From positions 1 through 51,001 of the forward strand of contig CAZKAP010000024.1 in NCBI GenBank assembly GCA_964550895.1: a DNA stretch of 51,001 nucleotides. Direction: 5' to 3'. The translations under genes were made by a program, and so were the position numbers. The notes under the pieces are model-generated. The model was not told where the DNA came from. It did no database searches and saw nothing but the letters and a program-made list of their open reading frames with translations. The stretch comes from CAZKAP01 sp964550895. GTDB taxonomy: Bacteria > Bacteroidota > Bacteroidia > Flavobacteriales > Flavobacteriaceae. Positions 24,676-33,999 of this stretch are shown here, one piece after another. How positions within the stretch are numbered: position 1 is the first letter of the stretch; every line of letters begins with the position of its first letter.

Positions 24676-26520
24676 ATGCTCAAACGAATAGAAAGACTGC
24701 CCGCCCATGTGGCGAATCAGATCGCTGCGGGTGAAGTAGTGCAGCGTCCTGCTTCGGTAGTTAAGGAACTGCTGGAGAATGCGGTGGATGCAGGAGCCAC
24801 GGCAATTCAACTAATCGTCAGGGATGCCGGAAAATCTCTGGTGCAGGTCGTGGACAACGGCGGAGGCATGGACGAAGAGAATGCTCGTCTCTGTTTCGAG
24901 CGGCATGCGACCTCGAAGATCAGGAAGACGGAGGACCTCTTCAACCTACGGACCATGGGCTTCCGGGGTGAGGCCCTCGCAGCCATAGGCGCCGTATCCC
25001 AGGTGGAGCTGAAGACCCGGATTCGCAGTGAAGAAACGGGACTTTGCATGAGCTGCGATGGGGGTGAATTACTTTTCCGGGGGGCTGTAGCCCTGGAGCC
25101 CGGTACATCCATAGCGGTTCGTAACCTGTTCTTCAACATTCCGGCCCGCAGGCAATTCCTCAAGTCGAACACGGTAGAGATGAAGCACATCACCGAGGAG
25201 TTCTTCCGACTGGCTCTGGTACAGCCCGAGATTTCCCTGAAACTCTTCCACAACAACGAAATGCTTTACGATTTGCCGAATTCACCCCTCAGGCAGCGAA
25301 TCGATGGGCTTTACGGAAGAACCAAATCCGATCGGCTGATTCCCGTGGAAGAAGAGACGGAGGTCGTCCGGATCACGGGTTTTGTGGTCCGACCGGAGTA
25401 CGCCCGCAAGCAACGAGGACATCAGTACCTTTTCGTCAACGGTCGTTTCTTCCGGTCTGCCTATTTCAACCACGCGGTCAAGGTAGCCTTCGAAGGGCTG
25501 ATCCCGGAGGAGAACCATCCGGGCTATTACCTGTATTTGGAGGTCGATCCTAAAACGGTGGACGTGAACATACACCCCACCAAGACCGAGGTCAAATTCG
25601 AAGACGAAACTACGCTTTACGCCATACTGAGATCGGCTGTACGGCACGGACTGGGCAAGTTTCACCTTGGACCAACGCTCGATTTTCAGAGGGATTCTTC
25701 CCTGGATGTGAGCTACGAAAGATCCCGGGAGACCCCGGAAAGTCCCGGCATAAAAGTGGACTATAATTTTAACCCCTTCGCCGGAGAAACACGTATAACA
25801 GGAAGTGGGAGCTCCCCGGTTTCAGTGGCTGCTGCCGGAGCGCATCAGAAAACCGCGCTTAGCGAACTCTATGAGAAGAGTTTCAGCAGTGTGGAAATCC
25901 CCGGGGAGGAGGAAAAGGAATCCGAGCTGTTTCCGGGGGCGGACCGCTGGTCGGTAGAGGAAGCGGAAAATTTCCAGTGGGCGGGCAGGTATCTGGTGGT
26001 ACAGTCCGCTGAGTCGGTCTATTTCGTCGATCAGAACCGGGCTCATGAGCGTGTCCTTTACGAGTGTTTCCTCGCCGAAATGACCGTTAAGCAGGGGAAT
26101 TCACAGAGGTTGATCTTTTCCCTGGAGGTCGAGTTGGACCGCGAGGAATTGGATGCACTAAACCGGTTCACCCCCTATCTGGAACACATGGGATTTACCT
26201 TTGGCGAGCATACCCCGGGTGCCGTTGTACTCAGTGGTCTGCCGTCCATAGTGCCTGAGGGCATAGCCGTATCACTCCTTAAAGAACTATTAGAACAGGA
26301 GGCGGCCTTTCCCGATCAGGCGTCCTTTTCCGAGGCCGAATTTCTGGCCCGGAAAATGAGCCGCAAACTCGCAGTGCCTCCGGGTGTGGCATTGGGAAAA
26401 GAGGCGTCCAGGGCGCTGCTCAGGGACCTCCTGCTCTGTAAGGAGAGCCAGTGGAGCCCCTATGGAAAATTAATTTATATTAGGGTCACATCAGAAGAGA
26501 TGGACAAAAAATTCAATTAG
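24676..26520 (+). CDS. mutL: DNA mismatch repair protein MutL
   Basis: A 614-residue GHKL ATPase linking MutS to strand removal. N-terminal ATP motifs are complete: catalytic E31 and N35 in KELLENAVDAGA, DNGGGM (60-65) and TMGFRGEA (93-100). The C-terminal endonuclease motif DQHA(X2)E(X4)E appears as DQNRAHERVLYE from D452, with Asn and Arg replacing His-Ala but both Glu kept. This motif suggests nicking activity as in bacteria without MutH, though the His change leaves doubt. The start at 24676 follows the small gene by 4 bases. The next gene begins at the base after its stop. Confidence 0.97.
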   Translation: MLKRIERLPAHVANQIAAGEVVQRPASVVKELLENAVDAGATAIQLIVRDAGKSLVQVVDNGGGMDEENARLCFERHATSKIRKTEDLFNLRTMGFRGEALAAIGAVSQVELKTRIRSEETGLCMSCDGGELLFRGAVALEPGTSIAVRNLFFNIPARRQFLKSNTVEMKHITEEFFRLALVQPEISLKLFHNNEMLYDLPNSPLRQRIDGLYGRTKSDRLIPVEEETEVVRITGFVVRPEYARKQRGHQYLFVNGRFFRSAYFNHAVKVAFEGLIPEENHPGYYLYLEVDPKTVDVNIHPTKTEVKFEDETTLYAILRSAVRHGLGKFHLGPTLDFQRDSSLDVSYERSRETPESPGIKVDYNFNPFAGETRITGSGSSPVSVAAAGAHQKTALSELYEKSFSSVEIPGEEEKESELFPGADRWSVEEAENFQWAGRYLVVQSAESVYFVDQNRAHERVLYECFLAEMTVKQGNSQRLIFSLEVELDREELDALNRFTPYLEHMGFTFGEHTPGAVVLSGLPSIVPEGIAVSLLKELLEQEAAFPDQASFSEAEFLARKMSRKLAVPPGVALGKEASRALLRDLLLCKESQWSPYGKLIYIRVTSEEMDKKFN

Positions 26521-27255
26521 ATGATACGAATAAATGGAGCGGTAAAGCATCTTCTGATAATCAACATAATAGTATTCTTCGCCAGTTTCTATTTGTATCC
26601 GATACTGCTGGATATTTGGCCGCTCTGGTTCGTTCAGAACCCGAACTTCGATTACTGGCAAATCCTTACCCATATGTTTATGCATGGCGGGTTTGCTCAT
26701 ATTCTATTTAATATGTATGCCCTATGGGCCTTTGGAAGTCCCTTGGAGCAAATCTGGGGTAAATGGAAGTTTATTTTCTTTTATTTTTCGGCCGGTCTGG
26801 GTTCCGCTCTACTCTACACCCTGTCCAACTATTACCTCTTTAATTCGGGAGTGGATGCACTGGGAGATTACGGAGTGGGTCTCGCGGACATTACGGCCCT
26901 TCTTGATAATAACAAACTGGATACCCAATGGTACGAGTGGATCGGCAAGGATAGTGTGGATCGCATGGCTCAGGCCTATTTTTCCAGGGCGGTGGGCGCA
27001 TCCGGAGCTATTTATGGCATCCTGGTGGCCTTCGCATTCATGTATTCAGAGGCCCGGCTGATGCTTATTTTCCTGCCAGTGCCTATTAAGGCCAAATATT
27101 TCGTACCGGCCCTGATAGCCCTGGATCTGTTTTTCGGGATCAGCGGTATCAATACCGGAATTGCCCACTTTGCCCACCTGGGTGGTGCGCTGATCGGCTT
27201 CATCATGATGTGGTATTGGAAGAAGAATCAATTTAACGACAAACGCTGGAATTAA
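26521..27255 (+). CDS. Rhomboid intramembrane serine protease 1
   Basis: A 244-residue polytopic protease. Catalytic S161 lies in GASGAIYG and catalytic H219 in HFAHLGGA, both within membrane helices. The N-terminal HILFNMYALWAFG motif and HMFMHGGFAH are also typical. It cleaves membrane-spanning substrates; these are unknown. It begins immediately after mutL and ends 2 bases before the second rhomboid. Confidence 0.95.
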   Translation: MIRINGAVKHLLIINIIVFFASFYLYPILLDIWPLWFVQNPNFDYWQILTHMFMHGGFAHILFNMYALWAFGSPLEQIWGKWKFIFFYFSAGLGSALLYTLSNYYLFNSGVDALGDYGVGLADITALLDNNKLDTQWYEWIGKDSVDRMAQAYFSRAVGASGAIYGILVAFAFMYSEARLMLIFLPVPIKAKYFVPALIALDLFFGISGINTGIAHFAHLGGALIGFIMMWYWKKNQFNDKRWN

Positions 27256-27257
27256 CT

Positions 27258-28124
27258 ATGAGTGAAGTCAACCTGAGCTACCGCTGGTCCCGGTTGAATA
27301 TGGCAGAGAAACTGATCGCGGTAAATATTGTGATCTTTATTGCCGTGGGTCTGGTCGAGGTCTTCGGACAGCTCGATGTAAAAGGCCTGTTCCTGTTACC
27401 TGGCGATCTACTGGATTTTGGCAAACAACCCTGGTCGCTGATTACTTATTCTTTCCTGCACGGAGGAGTTTGGCACATCCTGTTCAATATGCTCTGGCTC
27501 CATTTTGCCGGTAGAACCATACTCAACCTGTTTGACTCCTATCGGTTCCTCAGTGTGTACTTCCTTGGGGTTATTCTCGGCGGGCTGTTGTATCTGGCGA
27601 TATACAATGTTTTTCCCACGGTACCGGGTAACGGATTGCTGGGTTCGTCTGCCGGGGTTATGGCGGTGCTTATTTTTATTTGTTCGTATATTCCTAATCA
27701 GGAAATTCGGATCTTCTTCTTCAATGTCAAACTCTGGCAGATCGGGGTCTTTTTCGTCATATTCGACCTGTTGAATATAGCCAGTGGGGGCAACGTTGGG
27801 GGGCGCATGGCCCACCTGGGTGGAGCAGCCGTGGGATTCATGTACGGCAGACAGCTACTCAACGGCAGGGATATAGCCTCAGGTTTCACGCGTTTTATAG
27901 AGCAATTGTTTCAATCTTTCCAGAGTGGAGGCAAGAAAACACGCCTGAAAACGGTTTATAAGAATAAGGCCCGTAAGGGTAGCGGTTCGTCCCAGCGACA
28001 ACCCACTACCGATGAGGTTCAAAAACGGATAGACGAGATACTGGACAAGATCTCGAAATCCGGATACGACAGCCTTACTCAGGAAGAAAAGGACTTCCTG
28101 TTTAAGGCGGGAAAAGAAGAATAA
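27258..28124 (+). CDS. Rhomboid protease 2 with soluble C-terminal tail
   Basis: A 288-residue rhomboid. The active-site serine is S131 in LGSSAGVMAV, with Ala-Gly where copy 1 has Gly-Ala after the Ser, and the histidine is H186 in MAHLGGAAVGF. After the membrane part (about residue 205) comes a basic linker and an acidic helical segment (PTTDEVQKRIDEILDKISKSGYDSL) not present in copy 1. The tandem arrangement suggests different substrates. Cotranscribed with rhomboid 1, and 5 bases before the phosphatase gene. Confidence 0.94.
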   Translation: MSEVNLSYRWSRLNMAEKLIAVNIVIFIAVGLVEVFGQLDVKGLFLLPGDLLDFGKQPWSLITYSFLHGGVWHILFNMLWLHFAGRTILNLFDSYRFLSVYFLGVILGGLLYLAIYNVFPTVPGNGLLGSSAGVMAVLIFICSYIPNQEIRIFFFNVKLWQIGVFFVIFDLLNIASGGNVGGRMAHLGGAAVGFMYGRQLLNGRDIASGFTRFIEQLFQSFQSGGKKTRLKTVYKNKARKGSGSSQRQPTTDEVQKRIDEILDKISKSGYDSLTQEEKDFLFKAGKEE

Positions 28125-28129
28125 AGAAC

Positions 28130-29173
28130 ATGAAATTATTGGGGCATTTGGCGACGACTGTATTCGGGCTGTGCACGACATTGCTCCTGCTGGCTGGCCT
28201 GTCCTGGGCGGCTCCCATTCCGGGGGGTCATTTGTTTTCTGTGCTCAGCTTGTTTGTTCCCCTTCTCATGATAGGAAGTTTCCTGGGGTTCCTCTACCGA
28301 TGGAAGCGCAGGAATGATCCCGTAAATTTTCACCTTTTTGTACTCCTGAGCAGCGGCATATTAATGGGAAGTTTCTTTCAGCTCCCCGGGGTAAAGGGCT
28401 CAGATTCCGGGGAGGATACATTATCGGTGCTCAGTTTTAATACCCGGAAGTTCAACGAGAACGGCGAGCTCTCCCTAAAGAACGCAGACAGCGTTATACT
28501 CGATTTTATCCGTAATGAGGACAGTGATATTGTCTGCCTTCAAGAATGTTATTATGCCATGAAAGCCTCGCGCGAACTGGAGCGTGAGTATCCCTATAAG
28601 TTTGTGGATTTCATCTACAGCTATACCGTCAAAAATGACCATGTGGTACACGGAATACTCTCCAGGTATCCCATCGTTAACACCGAGGTCATCGAGTTTC
28701 CTGGCAGTTTTAACCGGGCCGTTTACGCAGATATTGAAAGGGACGGGGAGATCATCCGAGTATTCAGCGTACACTTGCAGTCCTATAAGATTGTGCCCAA
28801 ACGGGACCTGCTGGAGAACGGAACCTATGGCAACCTCCTGCAGCGCATGAGCTGGGTAATGCGCAAACAGAATGAGCAGGCTGCCCTGGTACGCAAGGCC
28901 GTAGAGGCCAGCCCGTATCCGACCATAGTAACGGGCGATTTTAATAACACCCAGTATTCGAGGGCCTACAGGACAATTTCCAGGAATATGGCCGACAGTT
29001 TCCGCGAGAAGGGCAGGGGGTTTGGTCGAACCTTCGATCTGTTCCGGATTCCGATGAGAATCGATTTCGTACTGGCCGACTCCGGCTTCGAATTTACCCG
29101 CCACCACAATTATAACGTAGAGCTCAGCGATCACTTTCCAATACGTGCCGAACTCAGAAGGATAAGGGAGTAA
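28130..29173 (+). CDS. EEP-family (exo/endonuclease/phosphatase) membrane-anchored protein
   Basis: A 347-residue protein. The first 85 residues contain two to three hydrophobic segments (for example TTVFGLCTTLLLLAGLSWA). The EEP domain follows with metal-binding motifs: LSFNTRKFNENG, DIVCLQECY, VTGDFNNTQYS, RIDFVLADSGF and LSDHFPIRAEL. EEP enzymes cleave phosphodiesters in DNA, lipids or nucleotides; with a membrane anchor a surface or periplasmic role is likelier. Its last 20 bases overlap the stop region of the WbqC gene on the other strand. Confidence 0.92.
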   Translation: MKLLGHLATTVFGLCTTLLLLAGLSWAAPIPGGHLFSVLSLFVPLLMIGSFLGFLYRWKRRNDPVNFHLFVLLSSGILMGSFFQLPGVKGSDSGEDTLSVLSFNTRKFNENGELSLKNADSVILDFIRNEDSDIVCLQECYYAMKASRELEREYPYKFVDFIYSYTVKNDHVVHGILSRYPIVNTEVIEFPGSFNRAVYADIERDGEIIRVFSVHLQSYKIVPKRDLLENGTYGNLLQRMSWVMRKQNEQAALVRKAVEASPYPTIVTGDFNNTQYSRAYRTISRNMADSFREKGRGFGRTFDLFRIPMRIDFVLADSGFEFTRHHNYNVELSDHFPIRAELRRIRE

Positions 29174-29804
29174 CTTTCAGATTTCTGAGATACGAGGTAG
29201 ACTCGGGTCCCAGATTAAACAGCAGGTCCAGGGCGCTCAGGTTGGAAAGAAAACCATGGCGTTCCCGGAAAACCTGGTGATATTCGGGGACCTGGAACTC
29301 CGGGCGGCCCTTGGCCAGAACCAGATTCCGGGCGTCGCCCTCCTCGTATTTATGTCGGTACGAGTTTGTGAAGTCCTCCGGAAAATCGATATCCATGCAA
29401 GCACAAAGGAATCGGGTGGATTTCAGGTTGAGGTCGAAAAGCCGGTCATTGTCAGGCTCGGAGAAATAGACATCCCGGACATCGTCTTCGTAGTATTCGA
29501 AATAGGGAGAGCTGCGATACGCGTTCTGCAGGGTCTTCCAATGCAGCTTCCTCCAGCCTGAGGCCTCGTCCGTTCGCACTTTACTGTACGTTTGCCGCCC
29601 CTGTTCACCTCCCAGGTGACGGATGGGGATATTCAACAGGTAGGATCCCTGATCCGTCCCGATCCGGCAGCGGTTTCGATAGGTCTGTTTCTGAAAATTG
29701 TCCCAGGCCTCCCAGATGATACTTCCCCTGAACCGGAAGAGAATTCCCATGATTTCAATAGCAGGGAAATAGGTTGGGTGCAGGATGATGGCCTTATGCT
29801 TCAA
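29154..29804 (-). CDS. WbqC-like protein
   Basis: A 216-residue cytoplasmic protein that matches the WbqC family: HPTYFPAIEIMGILF, SYLLNIPIRHLG, and WRKLHWKTLQNAYRSSPYF. WbqC relatives are linked to O-antigen amino-sugar synthesis, but their reaction is not established. It is the last gene of the parAB-dapB-lepB run and overlaps the convergent phosphatase gene by 20 bases. The lepB stop is 9 bases away. Confidence 0.88.
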   Translation of the reverse strand: MKHKAIILHPTYFPAIEIMGILFRFRGSIIWEAWDNFQKQTYRNRCRIGTDQGSYLLNIPIRHLGGEQGRQTYSKVRTDEASGWRKLHWKTLQNAYRSSPYFEYYEDDVRDVYFSEPDNDRLFDLNLKSTRFLCACMDIDFPEDFTNSYRHKYEEGDARNLVLAKGRPEFQVPEYHQVFRERHGFLSNLSALDLLFNLGPESTSYLRNLKVTPLSF

Positions 29805-29813
29805 TCCGGGGGC

Positions 29814-31589
29814 TTACTCGTTCTTGTCCTTGCCCTTACCCTTACCCTGGAGGAAGGGCAGATCCGGTAATTGAGGGAGTTTGCCTCCTCGTTTGCGATA
29901 CAGGCTGAGTCCGTACAGCAGGCCGCAACATACCAGGAAGTGCGGCAGGTACGACACGGGTTTACCCGAGCCTCCCACGGTGGTAAACCAGCGTTCCCAT
30001 CGGGGCTTGAAGCTAAACAAACCCTTGTTGAAGTTATCGTAGCTCATCCAGATAAAGACGGGTTTACCCATGATATGCGTTTCGGGTACATATCCCCACA
30101 CCCTGCTGTCCTCCGAATAGTCCCGGTTGTCCCCCATCATCCAGTAGTAGTTCTGACGGAAGGTGTATTCTTCTGTGGCCTCGCCGTTAATGTGGACCCG
30201 GCCATCCTTTACCTCCACCTCATTGCCCCAGGTATTCTCGTAGGATGCGATCATTTTCTTGTACAAGGGAAGGTTATCCGGAGTCAGCTCGATCCGATCG
30301 CCCTTTTTCGGGATGTAAATGGGCCCGAACTGATCGTTATTCCAGGAATAATGTTCTTTGTGAGGGAAAACATTCGGATCCCGAAATCCCCTGGGGCGTA
30401 TTTCCTTTTTTACAGAATCTATGGCGGTATTCGAGGCGAGCTGATCCGCCATCTCCCCGGTTAAATTAACCAGGCGACTCGCTTCGGTGAGTTCTTTCAG
30501 GGACAGGCGCACCCTCCTGAGTACTTCGGTGGGGATTCCCTCTCCCATAGTAAACAGCTTGAATCCACCGTCGTCCATGCGTTGCACGTTGAACAGGTAT
30601 TTCTGTATGGCTCTGAATTGCATGTCGTTGAGGCTGGCGGCGACAAAGGACCTTTCAAAATCTGTGACACCGGCCTCCAGCAGCAGACGGGAAGAGACTC
30701 CAGTGCCCGCATAGACCCTGTAGTTGTGCATGGGGCGTGCCCGGTCACTGAGGATCAGCTTTTCCCCGTTAATATAGACATCACCATCCCTGATCTCCAG
30801 CGTGTCTCCGGGTGTACCCACGCAGCGTTTGACGTAGTTCGATTTCTTGTCCATGGGCTTGTACACCCCCGGCTCTTTAACGAAGAATTGCCGGACGGTG
30901 TCGGCGGGCCAGTTGAAGACCACTAAGTGATTCTTCTGCACCTTTTGAAAACCGGGCAGGCGCATATACGGCAACTGTGGTTTTTTCAGGTAGGAGCGTT
31001 TCTTTACAACGGGGATGGTGTCGTGCAAAATGGGAAAGGCCAACGCGGTTGTCGGTACCCGGGCGCCGTAGTGGTACTTGCTGACGAACAGGAAATCTCC
31101 GATTCTCAAGGTGCGCTCCAGCGAGCCCGTGGGTATGGCGAAAGGCTGCATGATGTAGGTGTGGACCAGCGTTGCCGCTACCACGGCGAAAACGAGGGAA
31201 CTGACCAGGTCGTCCCAGAAATTCTCGGGCTTCAGCGAACGATCAGCCCTGTACCGGGGCTCGGTAGTATAATTCAGATAGGTCAGATAGAACCCGAGGG
31301 TAAACAAGGTGATCAAAGTGTCTTTGGTGCTGTTGTGACCAAAGCTTCGGCCCGTTTCCACCCAGAGCACCGGGATCATGAGCAGGTTGATGATCGGCAC
31401 AAAGAGCAGGACCACCCACCAACGCGGGCGCTTGATGATATCCATGAGAATCAGTGCGTTGTAAACGGGTATTCCGGCCTCCCAGTATGGTCGTCCCGCC
31501 GCCTTGTAAAATTTCCATGTGCTCGCGAAGTGAATGCCCTGCACCAGCAGGAAAAACAAAAACCACTGTCCGATCGTCATGTTGTCCAA
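29814..31589 (-). CDS. lepB: Signal peptidase I (long Bacteroidota form)
   Basis: A 591-residue membrane protease that removes signal peptides. Four hydrophobic segments lie in the first 147 residues. The catalytic Ser is S156 in IPTGSLERTL and the general-base Lys is K254 in NYVKRCVG; MMGDNRDYSEDSRVWGYVPE is near residue 500. It is much longer than E. coli LepB (324), with extra N-terminal helices and a large insertion between the Lys strand and the GDNR motif. The long form is usual in Bacteroidota. A C-terminal hydrophobic segment and basic tail (GKGKGKDKNE) follow. Lies between dapB and WbqC. Confidence 0.96.
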   Translation of the reverse strand: MDNMTIGQWFLFFLLVQGIHFASTWKFYKAAGRPYWEAGIPVYNALILMDIIKRPRWWVVLLFVPIINLLMIPVLWVETGRSFGHNSTKDTLITLFTLGFYLTYLNYTTEPRYRADRSLKPENFWDDLVSSLVFAVVAATLVHTYIMQPFAIPTGSLERTLRIGDFLFVSKYHYGARVPTTALAFPILHDTIPVVKKRSYLKKPQLPYMRLPGFQKVQKNHLVVFNWPADTVRQFFVKEPGVYKPMDKKSNYVKRCVGTPGDTLEIRDGDVYINGEKLILSDRARPMHNYRVYAGTGVSSRLLLEAGVTDFERSFVAASLNDMQFRAIQKYLFNVQRMDDGGFKLFTMGEGIPTEVLRRVRLSLKELTEASRLVNLTGEMADQLASNTAIDSVKKEIRPRGFRDPNVFPHKEHYSWNNDQFGPIYIPKKGDRIELTPDNLPLYKKMIASYENTWGNEVEVKDGRVHINGEATEEYTFRQNYYWMMGDNRDYSEDSRVWGYVPETHIMGKPVFIWMSYDNFNKGLFSFKPRWERWFTTVGGSGKPVSYLPHFLVCCGLLYGLSLYRKRGGKLPQLPDLPFLQGKGKGKDKNE

Positions 31590-31626
31590 ATTTTGTGCCC
31601 AAAGATAAAAGATCGCCCCTCAAGGC

Positions 31627-32337
31627 CTATAGCCCTAACACATCTTTAACCGAAAATACGCCGATACGACCGGGCAGCCACTCTGCGGCCACTACAGCCC
31701 CAAGGGCAAACCCATCGCGGCCGAAGGCCTCGTGAGTGATCCGTATGCGATCTTCAGCGGATCGATACTCCACGGAGTGTATTCCGGGCACTTCGCCTTC
31801 GCGATAAGAGCTGACAGGGAGTTTTCCAGACCCGCCAGGAGACCCTTCGATCGGGTACCAACCCGAGTAGCGATCCAGCTTGTCCAGTGCGTCTTCGGCC
31901 AGGGTTATCGCCGTTCCGCTGGGGCTGTCTTTCTTGTGTATGTGATGGGTTTCCTCCAGGGATACCTGGTAATCCGAATACGGATTCATGAGCACGGCCA
32001 GTTGCCGGTTGAGTTCGAAAAACAGATTGACGCCCAGGCTGAAGTTGGAGGCGTACAGGAAAGCGCCCTTCCTGTCCCGGCAGATTCGGGTAACCTCTTC
32101 CCACTGGTCCAGCCATCCGGTAGTTCCGCTTACTATGGGGACACCGTTTTCCAGGCAGCGCGTGATGTGACCGAAGGCCACCCCCGGTGTACTGAAGTCT
32201 ATAGCCACATCGATGCCATTGGGCTGCCAGTCTGGATTTTCGACATCGACGCGCAGGGCTATTTCGTGTCCTCTTTTACGGGCGATTTCTTCAATTTTTC
32301 GGCCCATTTTGCCGTATCCCAAAAGTGCCAGCCTCAT
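31627..32337 (-). CDS. dapB: 4-hydroxy-tetrahydrodipicolinate reductase
   Basis: A 236-residue cytoplasmic NAD(P)H enzyme of diaminopimelate and lysine synthesis. The dinucleotide loop is GYGKMGRKIEE (residues 7-17), GTTGW follows, and the catalytic HHIHKKDSPSGTA carries the His and Lys. It is shorter than E. coli DapB (273), as is common in Bacteroidota. It links cell-wall precursor supply to its neighbours. Gaps of 8 and 37 bases to DUF5683 and lepB suggest one operon. Confidence 0.96.
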   Translation of the reverse strand: MRLALLGYGKMGRKIEEIARKRGHEIALRVDVENPDWQPNGIDVAIDFSTPGVAFGHITRCLENGVPIVSGTTGWLDQWEEVTRICRDRKGAFLYASNFSLGVNLFFELNRQLAVLMNPYSDYQVSLEETHHIHKKDSPSGTAITLAEDALDKLDRYSGWYPIEGSPGGSGKLPVSSYREGEVPGIHSVEYRSAEDRIRITHEAFGRDGFALGAVVAAEWLPGRIGVFSVKDVLGL

Positions 32338-32345
32338 ATCGGTGC

Positions 32346-33095
32346 TTAAAATTTAATCTCCAGTGAAATCCCGTATACCGGGTTCTGGAATACCGGATCC
32401 GGGTAGAGTTGCGGCCTGAAGTCCCAACTCAGGCGTTCGTTGACGTTGTATTGTTTGAGGTGGGCATCCACGTTGGCATCGATCACATTGAGCGCATACA
32501 TCAGTATGGTCAGCAGCAGGGAAAGGTCTCGGTCCGCCTGGAACCGTTCCTGAGCATCCTGCAGCGCCGCATCTGACAGATCCGGCCCCGTGCCATTTCC
32601 ATTGATGTCCCAGAATTCGTCGGTGGTAAATCCGGCCCTGCGACTCTTAAAGGCATCCCGATAGCGATTGTACTGGGTGTTGTTGAAGGTATAGGCGTAG
32701 ATGCCGGTTCCCATGGCACCGTATACGATAGGGAGCTTCCAGTACCTCTTGTTATAGATCTGGCCAAGGCCCGGTACCAGAGCCGAATAGAAGGCAGCCT
32801 TGCTCGGTGCAAGCGGGTTGACCTCGGCTGTACGATCGAGTAACTTTTGGAGCCGTACGTCCTTTCGGTTCTGTCTCTTCTGGTTTTTTTTCGCCCGTCG
32901 TCGTTTAGCCGGGGTGTCCAGCGAATCCTGGGCCTGCCCCCGGAGGATGGTATCGATAGACTCGGGGTTGAGTATGCGCAGTACGCTGTCCCGGTTCACA
33001 CTATCTGCCTGTTTCTGGGGTATGGGTTTTACCTGCCCCTGAATCAGTCCGATCACAGACAGGAATACGATCGCAAAGAGCGATGCCTTAGCCAC
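32346..33095 (-). CDS. DUF5683 protein
   Basis: A 249-residue exported protein: a signal peptide ends about residue 20 (LIQGQ), then a low-complexity basic stretch (KRRRAKKNQKRQNRKD, about residues 62-77), then a domain with SALVPGLGQIYNKRYWKLP and a hydrophobic helix, typical of DUF5683 near parB in Bacteroidota. Its stop is toward dapB, and its start overlaps the end of parB by 8 bases. Function unknown; the position suggests cotranscription with chromosome partitioning genes. Confidence 0.88.
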   Translation of the reverse strand: MAKASLFAIVFLSVIGLIQGQVKPIPQKQADSVNRDSVLRILNPESIDTILRGQAQDSLDTPAKRRRAKKNQKRQNRKDVRLQKLLDRTAEVNPLAPSKAAFYSALVPGLGQIYNKRYWKLPIVYGAMGTGIYAYTFNNTQYNRYRDAFKSRRAGFTTDEFWDINGNGTGPDLSDAALQDAQERFQADRDLSLLLTILMYALNVIDANVDAHLKQYNVNERLSWDFRPQLYPDPVFQNPVYGISLEIKF

Positions 33096-33999
33096 CGGTA
33101 AGCATTTTGTGTATGCGACGGAACGATTTCAGGTTTTTGATCTGGATCTGGATCTGTATGCCTCCGCCCCTCAGGGCTTTCAGGTTCACAGGAGCACGGA
33201 GTTCGCTCTCCAAATCCTCGAGGCGTTCCTCTGCATACCGATGAAGTTCACCCTTAGGCGGGCTTGCCGTATCCCGGGATTCACTCTCCTTCTCCCCACC
33301 GGCCCTGCGGGCTAGATCTTCGGCGGTACGCACCGACAGTCCCTTGTCCTGAATCCGCTGGAACACCTGGAGTTGTTCGTCCTCATCTTCTATGGAGAGC
33401 AAGGCCCGTCCGTGTCCCATGGACAGGGAACCTTCTTTCATGGCGGTTTGGATCGGCGCAGGCAGTTTAAGCAAGCGAAGGTAATTCGTAATGGTTGACC
33501 GTTTTTTGCCCACGCGTCCGCTCAGCTTTTCCTGGGTTAGTTCGACCTCTTCGATCAATCGCTGGTAGGACAGGGCAATCTCAATAGGATCCAGATCCTG
33601 ACGCTGAATGTTCTCGACCAGGGCCATCTCCAGGGATTCCTGATCGTTAGCTATCCGGATGTAGGCAGGTATGGTTTCCAGGCCCACTATGCGCGAGGCC
33701 CGGTATCGGCGTTCACCCGAAACCAGCTGGTACTGATCGAAGCCGGTCTTACGCACCGTTATGGGCTGTATGATCCCCAGTTCCCGTATGGAGGAAGCCA
33801 GTTCCTGCAAGGCCTCTTCGTCGAAGCTTTGCCTGGGCTGGAACGGGTTCACCTCGATGCTGTTGATGTCGAGTTCAATCACGTTACCGATTACTTTGTC
33901 GGCATTTTTATCGGAAACGGTCTGTATATCGTTATTCGGATCCTTGAGCAAGGCAGATAGCCCCCTGCCCAAGGCCTGCTTCTTCACTGCCTTTGCCAT
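33088..33999 (-). CDS. parB: Chromosome-partitioning protein ParB
   Basis: A 303-residue DNA-binding CTPase that spreads on parS sites. The N-domain contains NPFQPRQSFDEEAL and the CTP-binding LVSGERRYRAS; the HTH that contacts parS is LTQEKLSGRVGKKRSTITNYLRLLKLP; the dimer domain is at the C-terminus (PVNLKALRGGGIQIQIQIK). Its start is the base before the parA stop, so the two are tightly coupled. No good parS was found in the window. Confidence 0.97.
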   Translation of the reverse strand: MAKAVKKQALGRGLSALLKDPNNDIQTVSDKNADKVIGNVIELDINSIEVNPFQPRQSFDEEALQELASSIRELGIIQPITVRKTGFDQYQLVSGERRYRASRIVGLETIPAYIRIANDQESLEMALVENIQRQDLDPIEIALSYQRLIEEVELTQEKLSGRVGKKRSTITNYLRLLKLPAPIQTAMKEGSLSMGHGRALLSIEDEDEQLQVFQRIQDKGLSVRTAEDLARRAGGEKESESRDTASPPKGELHRYAEERLEDLESELRAPVNLKALRGGGIQIQIQIKNLKSFRRIHKMLTGG

